A stretch of DNA of 64,000 nucleotides from Helicobacter sp. NHP19-012 (GTDB taxonomy: Bacteria > Campylobacterota > Campylobacteria > Campylobacterales > Helicobacteraceae): positions 806,001-870,000 of the forward strand of contig NZ_AP024819.1 in assembly GCF_019703325.1 (NCBI RefSeq), written 5' to 3'. The stretch's first letter is position 1. Each line of letters begins with the position of its first letter. The position numbers and the translations under genes were made by a program. The notes beneath the pieces are model-generated. The model was not told the origin of the DNA and did no database searches. It worked only from the letters and a program-made list of their open reading frames with translations. Of this stretch, positions 1 through 9,688 are shown one piece after another.

Positions 1-96
1 GAAGTATTTTCTTTCATGGGTTTGTGTTTTCAAGTGAGTCCTTTATGATATTTTTAAATAAAAGCACATAAGCACATAGAATATTTGTAAATACAC

Positions 97-1094
97 TTAA
101 TTTCCCCACGGATCGCAAGATTTTTTAAGGTATTCAAACGCCTTTAAAAGGTCAGGTGCAACGCCCAAACCCTTCTCATACATTTGACTTAGCCGATAGC
201 AAGCTTTGCTAAAAGGATCGCGAGTCCTCACAAAGTGGGTCCACTTATATTCGGTAGCCACTTTGGTGTAATATGCAAAAGCCCTAGCATAATCCTTAGC
301 CACACCCCTACCCTCAAAATATAAGTCTGCTAGTCCGCAACACGCATTATAATAATCCCAATTATCTTTCCTAAATTCTACTGCCTTTTGGTAATACTCT
401 AGGGCTTTTTATCATCTTGCACACACCCTCGACCCTCAGCATACATTTTGGCGACACACCCATAAAGACTTGTATCGCCTAATTCAATCGCCTTGAGATA
501 CCACTTTAACACAAAGCCATCTCCATAGCGCCAGCCTGAAAATGCCAACCACCTAGAAGCCCTCATCCCTAAGACTCCCCTCGATAAATCAGCGACTCTT
601 TGAAGATAGGCTGTGGCCTTAGGGCGGTCTTTGAGCTTATCTGTGCAATAGCTTAGGTAGGTTCTAGCGATTCTAGCGCAAATATCTGCCCTTCCTAGCT
701 TGGTTTTGCCTATTTGAATGGCTTTTTTATAATAGTCTTCAGCATTCCCAACATACTCACGCTCCCGAACGCCACTCCGACATATTTTTGCCAATTCCAA
801 ATAAGCATCTACAGAGCCCATATCAATGGCCTTGTGGTAGTATGCTAAGGCTCTTTTTACATCCCTAGACACCCCACTAGCATTCCAGTAAATCTTAGCC
901 AGCACTTCATAAGCCTCTGCATTCCCCAGTTTTGCGCTTTTTTCATAATATTCTAGAGCTTTGGTGCGGTTAGGGTCTCCACTCCGTAATTCTAGGGGAG
1001 AATCCTGCCCATAGATCATGCCCATTTCAAAGTAGCTTTCTGTATCGCCTAGTTTGGCACTCTTTTCATAATACTTTAAGGCTTCTTCAAGCAT
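97..1094 (-). pseudogene. Sel1-repeat (tetratricopeptide-like) protein, one frameshift
   Basis: The protein is a run of about nine Sel1-like repeats of 36 or so residues, with the recurring pattern ALxYYxKAxxxG and LAxIYxxGxGV. Such solenoids bind other proteins and are abundant in Helicobacter, including the secreted Hcp family. The frame stops at 399-401 but continues perfectly one base over (DDKKALEYYQKAVEF), running on to a stop at 97. The break sits in a five-base homopolymer at 406-410 where six are needed. No signal peptide is seen. Reading upstream of the ATG at 1094 is still repeat-like (FLKATKAHQGG) until a stop near 1136, so the N-terminus is probably lost as well. A read error at the homopolymer is the alternative. 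Confidence 0.75.
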
Positions 1095-1155
1095 ACCCCC
1101 TTGGTGTGCTTTTGTAGCTTTTAAAAAAGGATATCAGATTTTCTAGGAAAGGCCA

Positions 1156-1670
1156 TCAAGCCATGGCAATGTCCCCCACTTTAAACGCATCTAAGGGTAA
1201 ATCATTGAGCAACGCCGCTAATCTTAAAAAGAGTCTTTCATACTGGGAGTCATCCAAGTGGTATCTGGCTTTATTGCCCTTAAAAGTTTTTTAAATGCGG
1301 GGCATTTTTGCGCTTCTTTGAGATTTTGTGCCCCACAAGTGATCAAAAAGGAAGATTTGTATTTGCCCTCTTTGAAAGACGCAAAGCATAGGTAAAAACC
1401 ATGTTGGCTATTTAATTTAGTCGTGTTGACTAGACCCTTTTGCAAGAGAGTTTTAGGGGCAAAGATAAGCGCACGCTCTACCTCTTCTACTCCCTTTTGG
1501 CTTAGAATTTTAAGTGGCGTGATGTGCAATGCACACACATACCCAATGCCTTTTAAGAGTGTGTTTAATTTTTGGGCGATTGTGATTTCTTCTCCCACAT
1601 GCCCAAAGTTGCTTAGGTATTTGTCTAGGACTGCCGCCTCTGGGCCACTCCATTGAATCCGCTCAATCAT
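1156..1670 (-). pseudogene. Unrecognised protein, probable frameshift near its C-terminus
   Basis: The ATG at 1670 follows a good Shine-Dalgarno (AAGGAA). The frame gives 148 residues and stops at 1224, but one base over it continues as DDSQYERLFLRLAALLNDL and ends at 1156 with a natural-looking tail. A single missing G in the TGG-GAT stretch near 1250 would join the two, giving about 170 residues. No family is recognised. The protein has no signal peptide or membrane segment and looks like a small mixed alpha/beta cytoplasmic protein. It lies just upstream of the Sel1 gene on the same strand. Confidence 0.5.
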
Positions 1671-2795
1671 GAAAATTCCTTAAATGGTATATTCTTTAAA
1701 AAAGCCATGCAAGCACAGGTAGACTTTCTCTGTGCACGTTTCAATATCATTATGAAACCAATTGCTTTTAGTGAGTTTGGAAGATGAAAAAATCTTGGAG
1801 CGTCTTTTGGTAATGCGTTCAGTTGTGCATTGCGTGCAAAGATAGACATTTTCCCACAATTATCCACACTTACACGACCCACCATGCATAGCCTCCTTGG
1901 TAAGAGTGGACTACAAATTTATTTTTAGACAAATGGCTAAAATATCCATTTGGATAGTTTGCACATCTAATTTAGTCGCCACAATGACCTCCATAAAACA
2001 AGGTAGTTCGGTCTAGCGTATTTTTTTAATGGATAGTTAATAGGATTAGCTAAGCCACCCTAAAATCTTCTTTCTAATATATTTTGAGGAATATAAAACT
2101 AGGATTCGTGTAAATTAGGAAATGTTTAGGATATGAAGTGCTATACTAAATTGGATCTGCTCCAAAGATGGCCACATCACTAAATGAAGTCGCTCAATTT
2201 GGGCTTTAAATAACGGAAAGGGTGGTCGCCCCGATTTTATTAAAGGAAATAAGGTGAAATAAAGTTTGACTACCAAGGCATTGCTAATATTTTCGCGCTG
2301 TTTTGAAGTTGCATACGCTGATAAGAGGATAGAAAAATTACAAAAAAATAACATGAATTTGAGTTAGACATTACTAAGAGACAACTACAGAAAGACAGCG
2401 GTAATATTTGGCTGAAAAAACTCAGAATACCTGAAAAAGACAACAAAATTTCCACAGAAATCCAAAAAGAAATCCAAGGTATTTAGCAACAGCTTGAAGT
2501 GCACCAAAAAAGTAAGGTTCACATTATGACCTTGAACCATGTTTTGCAAATGCTCAAACAACAGAAAAAGCTTGTGGAAACCTACAAAAATAATTTATTT
2601 AAAGATCTTGTGCAAAAACCACCAACACCCAATTCTCTGAGTATCACGGTCTATTATCCGCTATTTACAGCGTGCTCTATCTCCATGACCTTGAGTATAA
2701 ACTTGCTATATAACCAATATTTCAAACACTATTAAAAACATTATATATTATTTAAAATTGTATTTAATACTACTTAAAATTATTTGACACAACCC
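1671..2795. other. AT-rich stretch without an intact gene
   Basis: A 72-codon minus-strand frame (1667-1885) abuts the previous gene but has no recognisable features. Between 2215 and 2735 on the plus strand there are short coding-like pieces in shifting frames: GRPDFIKGNKVK near 2226, a lysine-rich helix-like stretch WLKKLRIPEKDNK near 2409, and a 78-codon frame at 2499-2735. They look like one decayed gene cut by several stops. Its family is not recognisable. No RNA gene or strong repeat is seen. Confidence 0.35.
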
Positions 2796-3240
2796 CTACT
2801 TATGATAACCCCCACCCCTTTCATCTCCGCCTTTTTCTTTCCACTCTTTGAGTATCTGCTCCGCTCTTTCCTTATGCATGCGGACAGAGCTATCTATGCT
2901 GTATAAGATTGTGCTAGCTTGATTATTGCCATTTGCTGTTTCTAAATTGTCAAAAGACAAAGGTTAAGGCTTTGGATTAGCTCATTGTCTATTGTCTGTT
3001 GTCTTTCTAGGTGTTGTCTTTAACCTTTTTAACATCTGTCAAGTCTTTAACTAAATCCTTGCCCTTGTCTATCATCTTTTCAAAGAAACCCCGATGATAA
3101 AGCTTTGTAACCCACGGCCTTGCTTTTTCTAAGGGTTCATTAGTGTAACGGGCAATGTTTGCCTCCCTTTCTAAGACTTGCTCTTGACTCAAACACTTGG
3201 CTCTCTCTTCCTCCTTCATCACCGCCCAAACTCTAGACAA
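2796..3240 (-). pseudogene. Remnants of an unrecognised lysine/glutamate-rich protein
   Basis: Two short minus-strand frames look coding. One (3007-3240, 77 codons) is rich in charged helices and contains LEREANIARYTNEPLEKARPW. The second (2796-2951) reads DNLETANGNNQASTILYS and then KERAEQILKEWKEKGG to a stop. Stops and a frame change separate them over about 55 bases, so they may be two parts of one broken gene. Charged helices of this kind are common in accessory or plasmid-type genes, but no family is recognised and no function is proposed. Confidence 0.35.
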
Positions 3241-3398
3241 TCAGCAAGAAAAGCACTAAAATTTGGAGTGAATATTGGCTCGGTTGGTTCAGTGTCACGC
3301 TGATTTAGGCACTCAAGCCCCCGAGGTCTTTGCGGAGTTTCTTGTGTCAAACGAATGTGATCAATCTTCTAGCGATTCCTCTACCACTCAAGATTTCG

Positions 3399-4082
3399 AT
3401 GTTTTCCTACCCTAAAAAAAAAACAGCAGTTTTAGTAGACTTAAGTTTTTTTCTTAAGGTGTACTACCCTGGTTCTAAGAAGTATCTTGAGCCTAGCAGT
3501 TTAGCCGAAGAGATCAAGCATATGTCCTTAAAACACTGCACAACTCTAAAGACTATCTCTTCCGTGTTTTTGTCTATGATTGTGCGCCGATTACTGGGAG
3601 GGTGCAAAGGCCAAAGAGCAAGAAACAATTTCCCTTAGACCAAAGCGATGTAGCTCAGTTTAGAACGGAGCTTTTAAAGATACTCAACACAAAGTCTTAT
3701 TTTACCGTTAGGTTGGGAGAGATTAGGCTTGATAAGAAGAATCCATAGATATTAAAACCTCAAGTCTTGTTTGATATTCTATCCAACAAAAAGTCTATAC
3801 AAGATTTGACAGATGAAGATTTTCAGTTGAACTTACGGCAAAAGGGGTAGACATGAAGATAGGTCCAGACATTGCCTCTCTTGCCATTAAAAAGCAGGTT
3901 GAAAAGATCGTTTTGGTTGCCAATGACAGTGACTTTGTCCCTGCCATCAAATTTGCTAAACGAGAAGGGGTTATTGTTCAGTTGGATTCTTTGAAACAAC
4001 ACACTTGAAACAACACACTCCAGAAGATTTATCAAAACATGTCGATCTTCTGCACTCCGTCTATTCATTGGATAGTTTATAA
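3399..4082 (+). pseudogene. NYN-domain (PIN-like, LabA/DUF88-type) protein, multiply disrupted
   Basis: Read across frames, the protein begins KKKTAVLVDLSFFLKVYYPG, has a middle part FRVFVYDCAPITGR, and ends with KKQVEKIVLVANDSDFVPA and KFAKREGVIVQL. The N-terminal D with following aromatic residues, the central YD and the late NDSDF motif are the acidic active-site signature of NYN nucleases (PIN-like RNases). The disruptions are: one missing A at 3530-3533, a stop TAG at 3746-3748, one missing G at 3844-3847, and a 14-bp tandem duplication near 3995-4024. After the duplication the natural tail PEDLSKHVDLLHSVYSLDSL ends at 4082. An A10 tract lies at 3414-3423 just after the ATG but leaves the frame intact. 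The gene is adjacent to the McrBC locus, which may be coincidence or an old defence island. Confidence 0.75.
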
Positions 4083-4151
4083 AATACTTTGTTCTAGGAA
4101 CTAGGAACTTGTAAGTACTTTTAAACACCAAAAAACACCCTTTTGTATAGG

Positions 4152-5539
4152 TCAAATATAGGTCAAAGACTGAGGGGGAAGTATCTTTAAGGTGAGTTGA
4201 ATGCCATCTACACTAAATGGCTCACTCGCCTTAAAAGTCCAAGTAGAAGTGGATCCTGACCCCTGCCAAGGATAGACCAGCCACACGCTCACACGCCGTT
4301 GTTTACCTATTAATTCAACAGAAGCGTATTTACTTGCATACGCCCACATTTGGTAAAGGTCAGCTTGGTCAATATCTTGTTGCTTCTTAATGACTTTCCA
4401 TTTAGTGTCTAAAATCAAAACTTCTTTTTTGTTTCTAAGTACAACATCGGGATGCATTTCAAAGCAATTTTGAGAGTTTTCATCTTTTGCGAGATATCTG
4501 CTTTGTTCTTGCAAACTCACATCATAGTCTCTTAAACTCCTTTGCAACCAAACCCCTACAAAAGACTCAAAAGCCTTTCCATAGGGAATAATAGCGCATA
4601 GGCTCGATTAGAACCGCTATAAGGCATTAAAGACTTTTTGCGCAAGAAAAGATTGCACCACATCAAAAGATTCTTATACTCTTTAAAACGGCTTGCATGC
4701 GTACTTTTAGCAAAATCCGCATCTATATTTTTGCTAGTGCTTATTTCATCAAAAACAAAACGCACGGCATTTAGTTTTTCTTGTGTTTGAGGACTTAACG
4801 CTAGAGTTTTGAGAGTTTCAAGTGTAGATTTGATCAAGCGATTAGGGGCGACATCTAGGCTATATTCATCACTTGTTGTGTAAAAGCGTTCTTCATGGAC
4901 TAAATTAGTCTTAAGATGACTAGAAAACTCTAACTTACCTTTAAGATAATGACGATTTTCTGAGACACTCAAATAATCCCGTTTTAATCCACGCTTAATG
5001 AGCTCCATACATTCATCTAAAAACATGCAAACAAAGACATCTAGTATAGGTAAATGCGCACTGTCAAGCTGAGAAAAGTGGGTTTGCTTAAAGGACATAT
5101 CTTTAAGAGTAGACAAGCAATTGTAAAGAATTTGTTTGGCATAGCAAATAGGGCAAGAAGGCTCTTTTAAAGGTTTTGGGTTAGTTTGTGGCTTTATAAA
5201 TTCTCTTGCATACTCTTGAAACTTTGAGTGATCGAGCATGGAAATTTTTTTTTTGTCGCAACTAGTATGTCTCTCTAAATCATGTTCATCATACTCGCAA
5301 ACTTTGGGCAAAATTTCTACGTAAAAACCTTCAACTTGGATCAAACCCACATAATTTTGGGTTTTTAGGGTATCTGAATCTTCAAATTTTAACAACTCTT
5401 TATTGGCCTTAGCAAATTCTTTTAAGGCTTCCCATATGCCTTGGGCTTTGTCTTTTTCTTGTAGCGGTAAACGACTTATGACTTTTTGTTTTCCAAAGTT
5501 AGCATGCTCTGTTAGATGGAGTGTAGGTGGAATTAACAT
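4152..5539 (-). pseudogene. mcrC: McrC-type subunit of McrBC modification-dependent restriction system, frameshifted
   Basis: McrC is the nuclease subunit that cuts methylated DNA together with the McrB GTPase. The first part (327 residues from 5539) has the McrC N-terminal region and then reads ALLFPMERL before running out of frame. One base over, the sequence continues FESFVGVWLQRSLRDYD, the conserved link to the nuclease domain. The second part (4152-4547) carries the PD-(D/E)xK site as HPDVVLRN and ILDTKWK. Adding one A to the three-base run at 4575-4577 restores one protein of about 460 residues. The gene follows mcrB by 28 bases on the same strand, the normal order for this system. All catalytic motifs survive, so a read error or recent loss are both possible. 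Confidence 0.8.
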
Positions 5540-5567
5540 AGATCACTCACTAAAATGCAGAGTAGAA

Positions 5568-7551
5568 TTATTTCTCTTTTCTATTTTTGTCCCATGCCTT
5601 ATCATTGTAGATCTTTTTGAAGCAATTAACCTCCCATTCATCACATTTATCATTTGTAATCCGATAGATCTTTTTGTTAGGATCGACAAGATTTTTAAGA
5701 GAATTTTTAAGACTTGTATCTCTTAAATCTTCATCCTCCTCACTTGCATCTTGCATTGTTTCACTCACAAGCATACCATTATCATTAAGCACCGCCTTGA
5801 TCTTGGCGTAATCATCGTAAAAATACTCTTGCAAGAGCGGGATAATCTTGTTTTTAAAGCAGTCTTGCAAATCCTTTAATGTTTCTAGTTCTGAAAAGTA
5901 CGCATGCCCAATGGTGTGTTCGCGATCGAGCAAAAATTCTATACGTTTATTCATTGCCTTCAAGAGTCTTGATAGATCGATGCCTGTATCCTCGTCCTTA
6001 TCCTTAATGTGGCGATCTTTGAGAGACTCGGGTTCTGGCATTACCTCTTCAAAGGTGAATCTACGGCGCAAAGCAGTGTCTAATAGAGCAATGCTTCGAT
6101 CGGCGGTGTTCATTGTACCAATGATATAGAGATTCTTAGGCACATTAAAAACTCCTGACTATAGGGCAAGACAACTCCTAAGGCTTCGCTATTACCTGCG
6201 CGTTTGTCAGGCTCTATTAGCGTAATAAGTTCCCCAAAAATCTTAGAAATATTGCCCCGGTTGATTTCATCAATGATAAGAACATAGGTTTTGGGACAAT
6301 ACCAGGATTGCTCAAACTCCCAAATTTTGCGATAGAGCATAAGGTAGTACTTGGCATGTTCAGCCTCTTTTAGGTTCGCACCGTTTTTAAAATCACTGTA
6401 ATCTCTTTTTACCATTTTAACCCACTCATCTAATGCTAGCGATAGATTATTTTCAAGATCCACTAAAAGTGGAGCTTTCAAACCAAAACTTCTAACCACC
6501 ACCTTATTGTCACTGTCGAGAAAAATTCCTGTTTCTTGTCAATCATCCGTTGCATAAAAGTATTAAAATCGCGGATCAAGTGATCTAGATAATCTTCCCA
6601 ACTAATTTCCCGAGTGCCCTGCTTGTTTTGCATCTGAACTCTACCATAATTCTCCCATGCTCTATTGCAGACCTGTTTAAACGCTCCCTCTTGAATACTG
6701 TAGGTAACCTCACCTGTCTTTTTAGAATCCATGCTGGGTTTGATACCCTCCACAAATTCCTCATAACCATAGCTCTGATGGAAAGTAATAAAACTAATTT
6801 GTCCCTCCTGCTTATAATAATCAAACAAGACTTTTGCGCGGGTTCTTTCATCTTTTGGGATCGGTTTTTTTAATTCTTGAAGCTTCGCTGTGATTTCTTG
6901 ATCATTTGCAAAACCCAAAATTTCTAGTGTCTTATTGATGGTGCGATAGGTTTTACCTGTACCCGGAGGACCATAAAGGATTTGATTGAGTGGGTACTTT
7001 TTAGAAACATCATTTTTTTTAAAATCTCCTTGAGGAATTGTATTAAATCGATTGACAAAATTTAAAAAATCTCTAGTGATTTGCTCTAAGGAACCCTCCA
7101 AAGAATTTTCTAAGTCAGGATCAGGATAGGTTTTTGCGTTCCACCCCATCTTTAAAGTTGCTGCACATTTTGCATTTTCAGACTTACCAAATCCAAGAGA
7201 AAAGTTTGAATGCGTAGAAGTGATCTCACCTTTTTTTGGACATGGAAAATTATCCCCTACAAAGCCCCTCAAACGATCAAAGGACTCCGTTCTACCATCC
7301 TTCCATGTCAAACCATTTTCCCACAAGAACTTAAAACAAATCCACACGCCACCTGTCCCCTCACTATACCCCCCTTTGCGCTCCTCGAGTGGGACATTCC
7401 AGTTTGTAAAAAAACCCTCTTAACTTTTATTAACAAAATCCTCACCAAAAATGTCCGTACGGCAAAAGGCAATCGCCACCTCACACGATGAGAAATGATC
7501 TGGAAGTTGTGGGCCTATTGCAAATATGCGAACTTCACATGTGTAACCCAA
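5568..7551 (-). pseudogene. mcrB: McrB-type AAA+ GTPase of McrBC system, multiply disrupted
   Basis: The AAA+ GTPase subunit that drives McrC. Motifs in order are Walker A GPPGTGKT near 6965, Walker [11 protein letters not shown] near 6260, and the family signature [19 protein letters not shown] near 6080-6115. A region of about 150 residues before Walker A would be the DNA-recognition part. Disruptions are two single-base losses in homopolymers (6521-6525 and 6147-6151, each five bases where six are needed) and an in-frame TAA at 7420-7422. Upstream of that stop the frame still reads as protein (PDHFSSCEVAIAFCRTDIF) to about 7551. A start codon with a proper ribosome site is not evident. With mcrC it forms an eroded restriction locus. 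Confidence 0.8.
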
Positions 7552-7904
7552 GTCCTATAAAAGCTTTTCTTTTTTCAACTCATTATTTAACCTACTGATT
7601 AGACAGTTTTTGAAAATATATAATGTATCTCATTGTTTGCCAACACACCACTAGCCCCCTATCGCGTCCTTACACCTCGATTCCCACCACAAACTTCCAC
7701 AACAATCTTTGAAACGCCCTTCTTTCCTCCTCGCTCCACTTTACTTTGTCCATACTGCTCCTTTATCACCCAAGTTAGTGCTATACCCTGCTCGATCCAT
7801 TACACTCTATCCAATACGCAACCCTCGCACAGACAGACCGCCCAAATCACGCAACCGTAATGTGCTAAATCCATATTATTAACCATATCTAAATGGCACA
7901 TTCT
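7552..7904. other. Stretch with no intact gene; possible 27-codon reading frame
   Basis: On the minus strand a 27-codon frame (7670-7753) begins MDKVKWSEEERRAFQRL after a strong ribosome site (AAAGGAG, five bases before the ATG). It stops early, and coding-like sequence follows in another frame. This could be the start of a broken gene upstream of mcrB. The plus-strand frame over the same bases is proline/threonine-rich and not convincing. Nothing else is seen. Confidence 0.3.
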
Positions 7905-8057
7905 ATGGTAGGGATGACCCGAAGTTACGCTTGTGGAGATTCCTCTAATTGGATTGTAACCAAGTATGGCTAAGTATTTAGATACAGCTAGATACAGCTA
8001 ACAGCTAGTTATGGATCGTTGAAACAAGAAGCCCACCTCTCTTCAGTGGATGGATGA
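7905..8057 (+). pseudogene. Probable IS200/IS605-family TnpB C-terminal remnant
   Basis: The frame reads VGMTRSYACGDSSNWIVTK to a stop. After a small frame change the sequence ends GSLKQEAHLSSVDG and a stop at 8055-8057. A short tail with S-x-K-Q-E close to the stop is typical of TnpB proteins of IS605-type elements, and the ACGDSS stretch resembles the end of Helicobacter copies. A 10-bp direct repeat GATACAGCTA occurs twice at 7981-8000 inside the remnant. The rest of the element is not recognisable. The call rests on short motifs. Confidence 0.4.
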
Positions 8058-8143
8058 TTCACTATTTGCTGATTGTGCACAACTCTAAGGATCGAGCCAC
8101 ACGCCCCTGATGCCCCAAATGGGTGTTTAGTTACAATGCACGC

Positions 8144-8462
8144 ATGAAAATACAAACATCGAGCGAATTTAAAAAGTGGCTAAAAACCTCAAAGATTTAA
8201 ACGGAAAAGGTGTACTTACACGCCGCATACAGAGCTTAAAAAAGAGCGGACACTTTGGTGATCATAAATACATTACGGGTTAAATCTTTGAAATGCGTAT
8301 CCACACGGGTGCAAGTTACCGCTTGTATATGGATAAATGGGGCGATGTGTTGGTGATCTTGCTGTGGCGCACCGTACAGTGGCGCGCTTAAGGCGACAAA
8401 AGCACACAGCAAAAAGATATAATCAAGGCACAAAAATCTTAAAAGATTATCCATGTCCGTAA
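8144..8462 (+). pseudogene. RelE/HigB-like toxin (addiction-module killer type), disrupted
   Basis: The reading begins MKIQTSSEFKKWLK and, after restoring one A in the run 8182-8186, continues as LKDLNGKGVLTRRIQSLKK, FEMRIHTGASYRLYM and GDKSTQQKDIIKAQ. This order matches the short RelE-superfamily toxins (about 100 residues) that cleave mRNA. Besides the frameshift there is an in-frame TAA near 8280. There is also an insertion of about eight codons, with another stop, between LLW and GDKSTQ, with GTGGCGC on both sides. The antitoxin start overlaps the natural end by ten bases, the usual arrangement. The toxin is dead as read. Confidence 0.65.
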
Positions 8463-8605
8463 CCTTTAAACCCTTTAATGCAGCCGAGCTCTTAGACTCC
8501 GATCAAGTGCGTTTAAGTCATCTTAGTGCCGTTTTAGAGGATGGCGACATGGCAGAACTTAAAGATACTTTAGCAGTCATTGTTGAGTCTATCGGATTGA
8601 TCTAG
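8453..8605 (+). pseudogene. HigA-like antitoxin, truncated after 50 residues
   Basis: The protein begins MSVTFKPFNAAELLDS and continues LSHLSAVLEDGDMAEL, matching the N-terminus of HigA/addiction-module antidote proteins (consensus DxxxYLxxxLEDGD). Those are about 100 residues with a helix-turn-helix in the second half. Here the frame stops at 8603-8605 just before that domain, so DNA binding would be lost. It sits directly after, and overlapping, the broken HigB-like toxin, so both halves of the module have decayed. Confidence 0.6.
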
Positions 8606-8664
8606 CAAATTTGCTTTCTTCATGGCATTTTGATTTATTGTGCTAAGATGGGTTTGTTGTTTTA

Positions 8665-8967
8665 GAGGCTAAAGGATTCACTTGCAACAGGAACTAGCAA
8701 AACTCGGACAAAAAACAAGAACGCTCAAGCGTGCGTGTCGCTTAAACAAAAGTGTTTTGAAAGATGGGCTACTAGATTAGATGTTAAGCAAGAAGTTGAG
8801 GAATTGCACCAGGAGTTCGGCACTTTGTAGATGCACCTACTTGCTTAATGCAAGCCCTAGACCAACACTATAATACCCTAAAAGAAGATGATCTAGAACT
8901 GGAAAATGTGAAGATTCTAGACGCCGAAATTTTGAAGGATTGGAAAGCTGGAATGTACCCCATGTAA
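8665..8967 (+). pseudogene. Short coding-like fragments, unrecognised
   Basis: Two open stretches follow one another in different frames. About 55 codons (8665-8831) end in DVKQEVEELHQEFGTL. Then a frame ending at 8967 reads MQALDQHYNTLKEDDLELE from an ATG at 8848. Both have charged, helix-like composition and may be one gene with a frame break near 8820. The family is not recognised. They overlap the start of the DUF285-like relic that follows. Confidence 0.3.
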
Positions 8968-9688
8968 AAAACATGCAGGGGATATTTACGAGGCAATTTA
9001 TTTTAACCATGCATTTTAGGCTGGGATGTGTCTAATGTGACAGATATGAGGGCGATATTTGTAGGTTGTGAAAGTCTTCCTGAGAATGCCAAGGGCGTTT
9101 TTATGAGTGCTGAAGATTGTTTTGACTTGGCTTTTAAATACGATAGATAAAGGTGTCCCCCAAGACTATGCCAAAGCCGCTGGGCTTTTCCAAAAAATTG
9201 TAAATTCAAATGAAGTAAATAATGAGTTAAAAAATGTGGTTCGCTCAGTATTAGAGGAGCTTGAAAATAGAGATTTAAGGGTATGCATGCCAAAACACCC
9301 AACCCCTCAAAACAACAAAGCCATCGTAGAGAGTGTTGTAAAAATGCTCCAAGTCGTCCAAAACCAAAAGCAAGCCCATTTTTGACAAACTCACAGACAT
9401 ACTCCATAAATACGAACAAGTCTTTAAGAACAACAACAAAAACATGCAGGCCATGTTATGGGAGGATTTACAAGGCATGCTCGAACTACATAAAGCAAAT
9501 AGCAACCCCAATAAAAGTGGCATGGCTATCCAAAAGTCCTAGAAGTCATCGATGACCTCAATGGGAGGTATGATTTAGTAGTGGCAGTAAGCGACCCAAA
9601 TGCCAAAAAGTGGGCTCGTGCTCTCAAAGAACAACAACAAAAGACAAAAGAACAAGAACGCTACGAAAACTTTTGGAATACATTATGA
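8932..9688 (+). pseudogene. Composite relic: DUF285 (BspA-like) repeats followed by a Sel1-like tail
   Basis: The first part reads LESWNVPHVKNMQGIF and, one frame change later, GWDVSNVTDMRAIFVG. These are two DUF285 repeats like those in the intact gene at 18-19.9 kb. The same frame continues into MSAEDCFDLAFKYD, where a GATA duplication (9142-9149) breaks it. In the next frame KGVPQDYAKAAGLFQKIV is Sel1-like, followed by a long charged helical tail in two more frames (FDKLTDILHKYEQVFKNNN and EVIDDLNGRYDLVVAVSDP), ending at 9688. At least four frame breaks are present, so this is a relic. Confidence 0.55.

Noticed and set aside
2115..2455. Overlapping minus-strand frames with hydrophobic composition
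   Set aside because: The plus strand shows more gene-like pieces; the minus frames have no ribosome site or known motif.
3414..3423. A10 tract as a phase-variation switch for the NYN gene
   Set aside because: The tract leaves the frame open, and the gene is broken at four other places, so a switch would have no effect now.
7633..7860. 75-codon plus-strand frame rich in Pro, Thr and Ser
   Set aside because: No ribosome site and odd composition; the other strand has a better short frame with AAAGGAG, so this is probably a shadow.
9003..9523. Leucine-rich minus-strand frames
   Set aside because: They run opposite to the DUF285/Sel1 relic and look hydrophobic only because they mirror its Lys/Asn-rich codons.
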